Notes: generated by a model from the sequence alone, not told the origin. A stretch of 64,000 nucleotides of DNA from Caldilineaceae bacterium (GCA_022821585.1 JAJEDI010000055.1:62001-126000); one strand, 5' to 3'. Shown: positions 34,691-43,774, counted from the stretch's first letter. A program made the numbers and translations.

Positions 34691-35086
34691 TCAATGCCTG
34701 CGCACTTTGAACGTCCACAGGAACTCAACCAGGTCATCCAACTCCTTGGGTTCCATCTCCAATTCGGACGCGTTCTCGTGATACGCCACCAGGTAGACCT
34801 TCAGCTTACGCGTCGTCACAGTGTCTGCGTATGTCCCGTCTCTGAACCTGTCGTCGATCTGACCGCCGGCCTTGGTGGTATCGGCTGTCTCGCCGCCTCC
34901 CTGGCTGATAATTGTATGGCACTCAGCGCAGCGTTCCTCGAAGATTTTCTCGCCTCTCGCGATCGCAGCTTTCTGCCCTCCCATGCCGCAAGCAGCCGCG
35001 AAGTTCAAGGTGACAACTGCCGCCGCCAGCGCCAGACAGAAGCGGCGGCCCAAACTTCGTGGCTGATGACGGAGGGTGGGCTGCAT
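34691..35086 (-). CDS. Monohaem cytochrome c lipoprotein, second cluster
   Basis: A 131-aa protein with a signal peptide ending NFAAAC (Cys33) and CAECH at 53-57. Met111 in a LEMEP segment is a likely sixth haem ligand, followed by a C-terminal helix LDDLVEFLWTF as in class I cytochromes c. It sits between the binding-protein gene and the permease genes, only 34 bp before the DppB-like start. It is not a close copy of the 2561-3043 cytochrome, having no acidic linker and a different haem-to-C-terminus region. The association with a Dpp-type importer therefore appears to recur with different cytochromes. Confidence 0.9.
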   Translation of the reverse strand: MQPTLRHQPRSLGRRFCLALAAAVVTLNFAAACGMGGQKAAIARGEKIFEERCAECHTIISQGGGETADTTKAGGQIDDRFRDGTYADTVTTRKLKVYLVAYHENASELEMEPKELDDLVEFLWTFKVRRH

Positions 35087-35132
35087 TTCATTTCCCTTGC
35101 AGCAAAGAGCAGGTAGGAAGGCGGCAGTAGCG

Positions 35133-35159
35133 GGGGCTACACTGATTCAGCATAGCCCC
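35133..35159 (-). promoter_or_regulatory. Intercistronic hairpin after binding-protein gene
   Basis: GGGGCTA (35133-35139) with TAGCCCC (35153-35159), 13-nt loop, in the gap between the binding-protein and cytochrome genes. It matches the placement of hairpins after the other binding-protein genes. Confidence 0.5.
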
Positions 35160-35280
35160 ATGGATACGATTCGGACTACTGCACGCCTTCCTTACTTCCA
35201 AGAACTAGTGACGATCCCGTTTGACGCCAAAACTTCCCGCACCTGTAACACAATGGAATCGCGCCTGCCTTACCTGCCTC

Positions 35281-35308
35281 TACGCAGTACGCAATTCGCA
35301 ATTCGCAA
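35281..35308. repeat. Heptanucleotide tandem repeat, word TTCGCAA
   Basis: Four 7-bp units starting at 35281, 35288, 35295 and 35302 (TACGCAG, TACGCAA, TTCGCAA twice), just after the binding-protein gene end. Confidence 0.7.
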
Positions 35309-35336
35309 AAAATCGGGTTCTCAACTTGGACGCAGA

Positions 35337-37019
35337 TTAGTGTTCGGCGATCCAGACTTCATCCGGGTGGAGCAGCCGCGAGTTGAAGCCCAACTCGAAA
35401 TTCCGCACCCACGGCTTGACCAGGAAGTAGCGCGAATCCAGGTAAGTCGGGATCATAATATACAGGCTGTACATGTAATCCTCGACCTCTTTCCACGCCT
35501 CCATCCGCTCCTCTACATTTTGGATCGCCTGCGCTTTTTCGATCAAGGCATCCAGCTGCGGGTCCTGGTGCTTCAGGTAGCCGTCATTGAAAGGACCGTC
35601 TGAGTGCCACAGCGGCCAGATCGCCTCCTGGGGATCCAACGCCTGAATGCCATGCGCCCAGCTGCCTACGTTGGCCAGTTCCCGCTCCTCAGGTGTCGTT
35701 CGCTGCTTGATCAGAAGTTCAATCTGGACACCCAGCACCTGATACACCTGCTGTGCGATCGCCTGCCACAGCAGACTGCGGTCGCCCAGTGTCGTTCCCG
35801 GAGGCGCGTAGACGCGAATCGGCTCGACCAGGCTCGGGTCGCCCTGATAGCGGGATTCGGCGAATGCCTGCAGCGCCCCCTCCACGTCCTGCGTCAGACC
35901 GGGCCGGTCATCGCAGTTGTGGTGCGCACAGTAAGGGCCGTACGGGCCCCCCGTGAGCGTCTTGAGCTTGAAAAAGCGTCCTCGCATCACCTTCTCGATG
36001 ATCTCGTCCATGTCGATCGACTTGATGAACGCCTCGCGCATCTTCGGATCATCGAAAGGAGGCTTGTCGGTGAACAGAACCTGGGCCAGATAGTTCTGAG
36101 TAGGCCAGAACCGGAGTTCATCATGCAGCGGATTGTCCGGTTCCAGGATTTCTGACAAGATCGGACCGGCAACCCAGACCACGTCGAACTCGTCATTCTC
36201 ATAGCCAATCAGCATAGTCTCAGCCGGCAGTCTGCCCTGCAGAATGAGCTTGTCGAGCTTGGCAGGCTCGCCGGGCCAGTGCGGGTTGCGCTCCAGCACG
36301 AGGAGATTCTCGTCGGGGTCAAATCTTTCGGCTTGGAAGGGGCCTGCACAGCCTCCGCCATCCTCCAACCAGTGTTTCTCAGCCGTACCCGCCTCCAACT
36401 GCTCCTGCTCACAGACAGCCATCGGCGTACCGGTAGACCAGCGGTTCCACATCGGCGCCGGCTGTATCATCTGCACCTGTAGCGTGAAATCGTCCACGAC
36501 CGTCAGGCCCGACATCGCATCGGCGGTCTCGTTGTACAGGTCCATGGCGCCTTCAATGAACATGAAAAGGCGTAGGGGCCACTTGCCGACACGCAAAGAT
36601 CGCTCCCACGTGTACTTGATGTCGTGCGCAGTAACGGGATTCCCCGTCTTGCCAAACTTCAGATCCTGGCGAAGATTGTAAGTATATGTGAGCCCATCAT
36701 CGCTCACCTCGAAACTATCACATAGCCAGCAGGTTACCTCCTCCACGCCCGTATCCGGGTTTACCACAACCTCTGTGAGCGCAGAGAGCAGCCCCGCACC
36801 GTAGTAGTAGTCGGCGCCCGTCCCGGTTGCGGGATCCCAGCGGAAGCTGCAACACGGCGCAAAGCGCAGAACCTGCTCCTCTGCAGGCTCCATCGACATC
36901 ATCGCTTCCTCTTCGGCATCAGCCGCCGGTTCCGCGCCGGCGGGGACACACGCGGAAATGCCGAACATCAACAGCAAGAGGATCCCGGCGACAAACCAAT
37001 GCGTTCTGTGCATTCTCAT
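35337..37019 (-). CDS. SBP family 5 ABC substrate-binding lipoprotein, cysteine-rich
   Basis: A 560-aa receptor from ATG 37019, which follows AAGGAG with 8-nt spacing (the open frame runs on to 37130 without signal character). The lipobox ISAC gives Cys24. The SBP_bac_5 domain shows FEVSDDGLTYTYNLRQDLKFG and DPKMREAFIKSIDMDEII. Cysteines are unusually many for this family: Cys56-Cys57, Cys97-x2-Cys100, one in GGGCAGPF and a pair in CAHHNC. They could form disulfides or bind metal. It heads the operon with a cytochrome c lipoprotein and two permeases, followed by dehydrogenases and an aldolase. Confidence 0.9.
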   Translation of the reverse strand: MRMHRTHWFVAGILLLLMFGISACVPAGAEPAADAEEEAMMSMEPAEEQVLRFAPCCSFRWDPATGTGADYYYGAGLLSALTEVVVNPDTGVEEVTCWLCDSFEVSDDGLTYTYNLRQDLKFGKTGNPVTAHDIKYTWERSLRVGKWPLRLFMFIEGAMDLYNETADAMSGLTVVDDFTLQVQMIQPAPMWNRWSTGTPMAVCEQEQLEAGTAEKHWLEDGGGCAGPFQAERFDPDENLLVLERNPHWPGEPAKLDKLILQGRLPAETMLIGYENDEFDVVWVAGPILSEILEPDNPLHDELRFWPTQNYLAQVLFTDKPPFDDPKMREAFIKSIDMDEIIEKVMRGRFFKLKTLTGGPYGPYCAHHNCDDRPGLTQDVEGALQAFAESRYQGDPSLVEPIRVYAPPGTTLGDRSLLWQAIAQQVYQVLGVQIELLIKQRTTPEERELANVGSWAHGIQALDPQEAIWPLWHSDGPFNDGYLKHQDPQLDALIEKAQAIQNVEERMEAWKEVEDYMYSLYIMIPTYLDSRYFLVKPWVRNFELGFNSRLLHPDEVWIAEH

Positions 37020-38079
37020 GAGAAGATCTCCTTTTGTGGAACACTGTCCGATCCGACTCCAAGGCCAATTACTGAGCTTCTCCAACACAGCTGGTGCATC
37101 TTCTTCTCCGGACCAGTTCTGCACCCGCACCGGTCCGCCCTGCCAGGTTCGCTGCCAATCTTCGTCACGGCTACAGTATCATCCCGGAAAGCCTCGCAAA
37201 GACAGACCGGTGCCAATCGTGTCCCCGTTGCGTCTTCCCTACCTCTCACGACTCGGCTTCTGCGTCCTGGGGACTTCAATGTAAATTATATATACTGTTC
37301 AATCTCTGTCAACGCCGCAAAAAGAGATCGGCGGCGACCGCTAAGTCCTTGCCTAATTGCGTTCATGATTCAATATGTCGAAGATGTTTCTCTCTCCTCA
37401 CGCCTCTCCACTCCTTCCCTTCTTCTGAGCGGTCGGGCCTATTCGGCCCTCCCTTGTGCGGGGGCGGAGCCCCCGCAACGCCCCCTCCAAAAACCTCGCG
37501 CCGCAGCGAGTGTGTGGGGAATACGAAGTTGGCGTCCCGCGGCGGCCGGGCTTCCACCCCACCCCGCGTCTTGGTAGGTTCCAAGTATGTGCCAAAACAG
37601 GCAAGACGGGCGAGGCAGCTCCCATATATACCCAACGTTCACCGCTATGACTGTCAAGAGCCCGCCATAGAAATTCTGACGGTACATTCCCCCCAGGCAG
37701 ACCGCACACAGTACACACAGAACATAGCGTAGTAGCTACCCGAGGTCTATAAGACTGACCAATGGCGTCCTTGGCATTCATTCCTCCGCTATGACCTCAC
37801 CTCCAGACGGAGAATGCCGTCCCATCGTGGGCATGCGAAAAACTGAAATGACTGAGTGAGGAAAGAAGAATAGAGAACTGAGGAAACGAATCGGGAGAGA
37901 CTCAGAGTAGAGTTCGCTGAGTCAGCAGGGGAATTGGCGTCAAAATGGCCCGAGATCTGATGTATAATGTTCTCAGAACCAACTGCCGCGGAGTCACTTT
38001 GAAACGAATATGGGTCGGAAAGCAAGCATCCGCCCGACACTACCCAAAATGATTCGTCTGAACACGCCCAATCACGTCA
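37020..38079. other. Intergenic region, divergent between two operons
   Basis: No gene recognised. It holds the promoter region of the leftward catabolic run and one copy of a palindromic repeat (37429-37485). A TATAAT at 37963-37968 points rightward but has no good -35 box. Confidence 0.45.
37429..37485. repeat. REP-like palindromic element, copy 1
   Basis: Begins with a 25-bp block shared exactly with 51133-51157, containing GGGCC-TATTC-GGCCC. It continues with a perfect 9-bp hairpin, TGCGGGGGC (37457-37465) with GCCCCCGCA (37469-37477). Confidence 0.7.
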
Positions 38080-38478
38080 ACGCTCGTAAACGCTCGCACG
38101 ACCACACCTGTGCCAGGAGACATCCGCCATCCTGCAAATCCAACGAAAATCCAGCAAATCCTGATTCAGACAATCAGCAGACCGCCCAAAGCCGTAAACG
38201 CTCGTGAACTCATGCAAACTCTCGTAAACGCTCGTAAACGCTCGTCACCTCTCATACGACCACACCCGTGCCTGGAGACCTTGCAATCCCGCAGATCCCA
38301 CAAAATCCAGCAAATCTTGATTCAGACAATCAGCCCACCGCCCAAAGCCGCAAACGCTCGTGAACTCATGCAAACGCTCGTAAACGCTCGTAAACTCTCA
38401 TACCACCACACCCGTCCCTGGAGACACCCACCATCCCGAAAATCCCACATAATCCAGCAAATCCTGATTCAGACACCT
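38080..38478. repeat. About 2.6 copies of a ~150-bp tandem repeat with nested 10-bp repeats
   Basis: The block CCAGCAAATC recurs at 38151, 38307 and 38454 (spacing 156 and 147 bp), each followed by near-identical sequence. Between the blocks lie runs of the 10-mer CGCTCGTAAA. Both spacings are multiples of three and a rightward frame (38110-38481) stays open through all copies, but there is no ribosome site. The array ends 15 bp before the FG-GAP gene. Confidence 0.8.
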
Positions 38479-38493
38479 TAAAATTCCCAACCC

Positions 38494-41223
38494 ATGACCA
38501 ACACCTGGACAACCCGCGGCTTCGAAAACTTTCGTCAAGGCCACTTCGGCAACGCAGGCCAGAACCTCTACGTCTCCCGCGCCGGCGTCCTGCAACGCAT
38601 CCACCAATACGACCTCAACGGCAACGGCTACCTCGACCTGGTCTTCTGCAACAGCCAGAACCACCAGGAGCGCCCGCCCGCCTACCTGTACAGTGACCCG
38701 TTGGGCGCTGCCACGCGCATCGAGCTGCCAGCCGAAGGCGCGTGGACCGGCGCCGTCGCCGACCTCAACGGTGACGGCTACGACGACCTGATCCTGGGCA
38801 TGCGCAACAACGGCATCCGCCCCGACCTCAACGCCACTGTCTACTACGGCGCGCCGGACGGCATGAGCGAACGACGCCAGCAACAGTTGCCCGTTCCCCA
38901 ATGCGAGTCTGTGGCAGCCGGGGACTTCAATGGAGACGGCCGCCACGACCTTGCCTTCGCATGCCAGGGCGCCCTCCGTATCTTTTTTCAATCTGAATTG
39001 GGTTTCGAGCCGCAGAGATTCGTGGATCTGGACATCGCCGCCGACCAACTGGCCGCCGGCGACCTCGACTGCGACGGCTTCGACGACCTGGTCGTACGTT
39101 CCGAAGCAGGTGGTGTAACCGTGTATTGGGGCGGTGCCGATGGCATCAACCCGGATCGCGCCACCGTCTTCTTCGAGCCTGACTCGGAGCGGCCCCGCCC
39201 GTCAGACGGCGCGGTCCAATACGCCGAGCACGTTGAGGATGCAAAGCCGCTGGCCGGCATCGTCCATCTGAGCGGCCTCCCACACCTCTTCCTGCCCCGG
39301 TCGCAAAGCGTCACCCTTTTGCCGGTCAACAAGGATCGGCGCTCAGGCCCTCCCTTGGAACTGTTTTGCACCCAGGCTTTGGCCGTGGCCGTTGGCGACG
39401 TAAACGGGGACGGAAACGACGATCTGGTTTTTGCCTGCCGCGATCTCGACAATGGGAGAGAATGTTCCTGGATCTACTGGGGAGGCCAGGATGGATTTGA
39501 CGAGATCCGCCGCACGCCCCTCAACAGCCACCAAGCTTGCGATGTCGCCGTCGCCGACCTGACCGGGAACGGCTGCGCCGACGTCATTCTCTGCCAGACC
39601 CATACCCCCGACTCCTACAGCGCCGACTCGCTCATCTACCGCGCCTCTCGCACCGGCATCGACCCCGAGCCGCTCCGGCTTCCCTGCGAGGATGCCCGCC
39701 GCGTCCTGTTGGCCCGCGTCGGCACCGAAGCTGGGCCGCATGTGATCTTTGTAAACCACTTCGGCCGCAATCGCCTCGGTAACATCAATCCCTACGTCTA
39801 CTTCGGCGAAGCTGACGGGTTCTCCCCCGAAAGAAGGCAGGAGCTGCCCGGCTGGGGCGCGGTCGAAGCCCTCTGCTGCGATTTCAACGAGGACGGCAAC
39901 GTCGACATCGTCTTCGCCAACGCGTCGGAAAACTCGGTCGACCGCGATCCGGGTTCCTATCTGCTGCTAAACGGGCCGGACGGCCTTGCCGCTGAACCTA
40001 CCTGGATCCTGCCTACCAACCGGGCGCATGGCGCCTGCGTCGCCGATATCAACCGCAACGGCCATCTCGACCTGATATTCTGCGGCTTCGACAATCCCGA
40101 TCTCCTCATCTTCTACGGAACAGCCCCCGACACGCCGACCGGCCTCTGCTTCGACACCGCCAATCCGCAGCGCATTCGCATGGAACACGAGGGCAAGCTC
40201 TACAACGAGCCGCGCTGGATCTACCTCGCCGACCTCAACAACAACGGCTGGCTCGACCTGGTCGTCCCTCAGATTGCCTACGACCGCAGCTTCATTCTCT
40301 GGGGCGGACCCGATGGCTTCAGCATGGACCGCTGCCAGCCGCTGTCGGTCGTGCGCGGCGCCTGCGCCCGCGCCGCCGACCTCACCGGCAACGGCTATCT
40401 CGACCTCATCATCGGCGGCCACATCACCTCCCAGGACGGCCCGCACGACTCCTTCGCCTACATCTACTGGAACGGACCCGAAGGCTTGCGCGAGGACCGA
40501 CGCACGCTGCTCCCCGCCAGCGCCGTCAACTCGATGGCCGTTGCCGATTTCAACAATGACGGCCTCCTCGACCTCTTCATCTGCTCCTACCACAACGGCC
40601 GCGAACGCGACATCGACTCCTATCTCTACTGGAACCGCGCTGGGCGCGGCTTCTCCGCGAATGACCGCACACGCCTCTTCACGCACTCCGCCTCCGGCTG
40701 CCTCGCCGCCGACTTCAACGGCAACGGCTGGATCGATCTGGCCGTCGCCAATCACAAGGTCGAAGGCGACCACATCGGCCATTCAGCTGTTTGGTGGAAC
40801 GGCCCCGAAGGTTTCAGCGCCGAGCGCGTAACCCGGCTTCCCACTTCAGGCCCTCACGGCATGACCGCCGTCAGCCCGCACAGCATCGCTGACCGCGGCC
40901 CCGAGGAATTCTATGTTTCGACCCCCTACAAGCTGCCGTCAGACGCCGAAGTGTCCGGGATAACATGGGAAGCGGAAACGCCGCCGCGCACCTGGGTCAC
41001 GGCCCAACTGCGATTCGGCAGCACTGAAAAAGATTTGGAGGAAGCGGTCTGGCGGGGACCGGGAGGAGAAGCAACGTGGTATGAAAGACCACAGGCCGCC
41101 GGCGCCATGAACCAGTCCGGCCCGTGGGTTCAGTACAGACTCGCCCTCGGCGCCCACAACGCATGCGGCACGCCCCGCGTCACCAGCGTGGACGTAAAAT
41201 ATGAAGAGCCGGCGCCATCGTGA
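38494..41223 (+). CDS. FG-GAP/VCBS-repeat beta-propeller protein
   Basis: A 909-aa protein with about twelve D-x-N-x-D/N-G-x-x-D-L calcium-binding loops, from DLNGNGYLDL near residue 41 to DFNGNGWIDL near 744. These belong to integrin-like FG-GAP blades, enough for two seven-bladed propellers. The last 110 residues form a separate domain with WEAETPPRTWVTAQLRFG, resembling a beta-sandwich. No signal peptide or lipobox is visible at the N terminus, odd for a family normally found outside the cell. The ATG lacks a strong ribosome site and follows a tandem repeat array. Carbohydrate or cell-surface binding is possible; function unknown. Confidence 0.88.
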   Translation: MTNTWTTRGFENFRQGHFGNAGQNLYVSRAGVLQRIHQYDLNGNGYLDLVFCNSQNHQERPPAYLYSDPLGAATRIELPAEGAWTGAVADLNGDGYDDLILGMRNNGIRPDLNATVYYGAPDGMSERRQQQLPVPQCESVAAGDFNGDGRHDLAFACQGALRIFFQSELGFEPQRFVDLDIAADQLAAGDLDCDGFDDLVVRSEAGGVTVYWGGADGINPDRATVFFEPDSERPRPSDGAVQYAEHVEDAKPLAGIVHLSGLPHLFLPRSQSVTLLPVNKDRRSGPPLELFCTQALAVAVGDVNGDGNDDLVFACRDLDNGRECSWIYWGGQDGFDEIRRTPLNSHQACDVAVADLTGNGCADVILCQTHTPDSYSADSLIYRASRTGIDPEPLRLPCEDARRVLLARVGTEAGPHVIFVNHFGRNRLGNINPYVYFGEADGFSPERRQELPGWGAVEALCCDFNEDGNVDIVFANASENSVDRDPGSYLLLNGPDGLAAEPTWILPTNRAHGACVADINRNGHLDLIFCGFDNPDLLIFYGTAPDTPTGLCFDTANPQRIRMEHEGKLYNEPRWIYLADLNNNGWLDLVVPQIAYDRSFILWGGPDGFSMDRCQPLSVVRGACARAADLTGNGYLDLIIGGHITSQDGPHDSFAYIYWNGPEGLREDRRTLLPASAVNSMAVADFNNDGLLDLFICSYHNGRERDIDSYLYWNRAGRGFSANDRTRLFTHSASGCLAADFNGNGWIDLAVANHKVEGDHIGHSAVWWNGPEGFSAERVTRLPTSGPHGMTAVSPHSIADRGPEEFYVSTPYKLPSDAEVSGITWEAETPPRTWVTAQLRFGSTEKDLEEAVWRGPGGEATWYERPQAAGAMNQSGPWVQYRLALGAHNACGTPRVTSVDVKYEEPAPS

Positions 41224-41273
41224 GTACCGCCCACCCTCGAACTCAACCTGCGCCGAGTATGGCCGTCCGGCTG

Positions 41274-42263
41274 CTATTCAGCCTTGGCGAACTGAACATG
41301 ATCCAGCACCGCCGGGTTGCAGATATCCTTCGGTTGCCGGTCGTTGAAGAAGTCGAGAATCGCGTCCACGGCCATATGCTCAATGCGCCCGCGCCCTTCG
41401 AGCGTAGTCGTCGCCGAATGGGGCGTCGCCACGATCTTGGGATGCGTGCGCAGCCGCGACGAGACCGGAGGCGGCTCCGGATCAAACACGTCCAATCCCG
41501 CCCCGCGGATCTGTCCGCCGTCCAGCGCTTCCAGGAGTGCGTCCTGGTCTACCAGCGGGCCGCGCGCCAGATTGAGCAGGATAGCCTCGGTCTTCATCTG
41601 CTTGAAGCGGTCCGTATTCATCAAGTGGCGCGTTTCCGGCGTGGAAGGCGCGTGCAGACTGAGAAAGTCGGCGCTAGCGATTACAGTGTCCAGATCAGCG
41701 AGTTCTACGCCGATCTCCGCGGCCCGCTCCGTTGTGATATAGGGGTCGAACGCCAGCACACGCATGTCGAATCCACGCCCACATATGTGGGCCACGCGCC
41801 CGCCGACCCGGCCCAGCCCGACCAGCCCGAGCGTCTTGCCCATCAGTTCCGTGCCCATCGGCACCGCTCGCGGCGCAAAGTCTCCGGCGGCCAGCTGCTC
41901 CATCCCCGGCTTGACCTGCTTGGCCACAGCCAGCATCAGAGCCACCGTGTGTTCGGCGGTCGACTCCGTGGGCCCGTCCGGTGTATTGCAGAAGACGACC
42001 CGATGCCGCGTGGCTGCATCCAGGTCTACGTTATCGATTCCAATGCCTGTGCGTACCAGGATGCGCAGATTGGGCAACCGGTCGAAGACATCGTCGTTGT
42101 AGCGAATGGCGGAAGCGGCCAATATCGCCTGGGCCGGCTCCGCGCTGCCCACCGGGTCATCCGGGTCCGCAATCAAGCGCGTAACCTTCTTGGGGAACTT
42201 GGACAATGCGTCCGAAAGCTGGGGCGCTTCGCTCCAGACATGCGTTAGTTTGAATTGGTTCAT
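41274..42263 (-). CDS. D-2-hydroxyacid dehydrogenase (phosphoglycerate-dehydrogenase-like)
   Basis: A 329-aa NAD-dependent dehydrogenase. The catalytic Arg is in RTGIGIDNVD (about 71-80), the nucleotide motif GLVGLGRVGGRV in the middle, ARGPLVDQDAL with the Glu/Asp relay further on, and catalytic His in TPHSATTT. The regulatory ACT domain of SerA is absent, so it is more likely a catabolic hydroxyacid or 2-oxoacid reductase than the serine-pathway enzyme. It overlaps no neighbour and points away from the FG-GAP gene. Substrate unknown. Confidence 0.93.
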   Translation of the reverse strand: MNQFKLTHVWSEAPQLSDALSKFPKKVTRLIADPDDPVGSAEPAQAILAASAIRYNDDVFDRLPNLRILVRTGIGIDNVDLDAATRHRVVFCNTPDGPTESTAEHTVALMLAVAKQVKPGMEQLAAGDFAPRAVPMGTELMGKTLGLVGLGRVGGRVAHICGRGFDMRVLAFDPYITTERAAEIGVELADLDTVIASADFLSLHAPSTPETRHLMNTDRFKQMKTEAILLNLARGPLVDQDALLEALDGGQIRGAGLDVFDPEPPPVSSRLRTHPKIVATPHSATTTLEGRGRIEHMAVDAILDFFNDRQPKDICNPAVLDHVQFAKAE

Positions 42264-42543
42264 GGAATCTACTCCGGCCTTTCCATTAGTTCCAGTAGGG
42301 AGGCAGATCTGTCTAGGTCTATGCCAAGCCTGATACCCCTGCCTTTCACAGTAGTCAAAGACACTCTCTTGCCGCCATCTATATTGGTGCGTCGGTCCAG
42401 CGTCGCGCTCGAATGTTTATCAGTGTCTGAAGCGGAACGGTCGCTCGCTGTGGAAGCGCGCATCTCTTGGCCTGCTGGCACCTCTTCATTCAAATTGCGC
42501 ATCGTACTCATGTGCCAAAGAATAGTATGTGGGCTCTTCTAAG

Positions 42544-43134
42544 TCAAAAAGTAAGTCCTTTCTCAGAAAGGAGGTCGTAACGCATCACCATGCGGTCCTG
42601 ACCCACCGGCGTCACATCCACGAAGCCTGCCCGGCGATACGTCTCCGGCGTCCCCATATACGTGTACGACGGCGCATCCGGCGCCACCGGGTACCCTTCG
42701 ACAGCAGGTGCGCCTTGACCTCGAGCATAATCGACTGCCGCCTTCAATAGCCTGCCCGTCAACCCTTGCCGGCGGAAATGGCGGTCGACGAACAGGCACA
42801 CCACCGACCAGACCGGCGTGTCGTCAACACGCGGCAGCACCCGCGAACGCTCCAGCGCCGCGTAACTTTCGCGCGGCGCCACCGAACACCAGCCAACCGG
42901 TGTCGTACCGCTGTAGGCAAGGATCCCGACGGGCATGCCCGCCCGCACCAGTTCTTCCAGAGCCGCAACACGGTCTTCTTTGGTTGAACGGCGAAACTCG
43001 GAGCTGGTCATCCGCCACCGCATACAGGAGCAGTATCGAAACTTGCCGTGACAATTCGAGAACTCTTCCAGGTCTGGAAGCCGCTCGGCCGTCACAGGCA
43101 GGAACAAAAGGCGTGAGTTTGCTTGATAATCCAT
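42544..43134 (-). CDS. GNAT-family N-acetyltransferase
   Basis: A 196-aa acetyl-CoA-dependent acyltransferase. The acetyl-CoA loop FRRQGLTGRLLKAAVDYA is near residues 124-141, preceded by the VVCLFVDRHF strand. Close to the N terminus lies a Cys cluster, CHGKFRYCSCMRW, seen in a subgroup of uncharacterised GNATs and possibly metal-binding. The acceptor is unknown. It is divergent from the sugar transporter operon and about 280 bp upstream of the hydroxyacid dehydrogenase gene on the same strand. Confidence 0.9.
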   Translation of the reverse strand: MDYQANSRLLFLPVTAERLPDLEEFSNCHGKFRYCSCMRWRMTSSEFRRSTKEDRVAALEELVRAGMPVGILAYSGTTPVGWCSVAPRESYAALERSRVLPRVDDTPVWSVVCLFVDRHFRRQGLTGRLLKAAVDYARGQGAPAVEGYPVAPDAPSYTYMGTPETYRRAGFVDVTPVGQDRMVMRYDLLSEKGLTF

Positions 43135-43774
43135 ATGATCTCGGTTCGACTGATCCGCGCTGACCAGGTCTCCGGACGGTCACCCCAATGGGGCTCTGGG
43201 CATCGCTGGACTTCGATGCCCACTGTTTCCTGAATGATTCTATAGCATCGGGACAGTTACAGCCGATTATCCTGGACCTGCAACTCTCAAGTGTGGCCCA
43301 TCCAGCGTGATCCGCCTGGCCTGACCTTCAGAAGGCATGTCGGCGAGCTCCGTGCCACCGCGATTGTATACCTTAACATCAATGCGCCTACCTGCCCTGG
43401 AGTCTGAGATGGGGCATCCCAAACCTGTTTGACAGCCCAAACTAAATGTAGTATACAAAGGTCGACCACAACGAATCCAACCGGGCGCAGAGAATTGCTC
43501 TTGCCTACGCGTCCCGTAAGCAACCCGATGCTCCAATGCAGGGCGAACGCGACGGCAGCCTCTTCTGCAAGAACTGCATTCTTGCCAGCAGCATCAAATG
43601 GGCGCGACGAGAGCGATTCCTCTTACGCTTGCAGCTCTCGAATCTGGTTTCAACCGCCCCGAATGCCTTCGCGTGCAACCGAGCCGTACAGTTCCCCTGG
43701 TTCAGTATGACGCGTGATCGCTGACCGCTGGGCGGATTACTCTTTCGTTTTCTGCATTCCTCAGGAGGAAACTC
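43135..43774. other. Divergent intergenic region with several inverted repeats
   Basis: No gene seen. It contains a perfect 8-bp hairpin GGGCATCG/CGATGCCC (43198-43205 with 43214-43221) and, 80 bp apart, the mirror words TTGTATAC (43364-43371) and GTATACAA (43451-43458), which may be operator halves. It separates the GNAT gene from the sugar ABC operon. Confidence 0.4.

Noticed and set aside
38080-38478. CRISPR-like array
   Set aside because: Units are about 150 bp and degenerate, the 10-mers are directly adjacent without unique spacers, and there are no cas genes.
42269-42511. 80-codon leftward ORF with a stretch (VKGRGIRLGID) faintly like CsrA
   Set aside because: Similarity is limited to about ten residues, the ORF is Ser/Arg/Asp-rich, has no ribosome site and ends 6 bp before a well-supported gene. 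Not enough to call.
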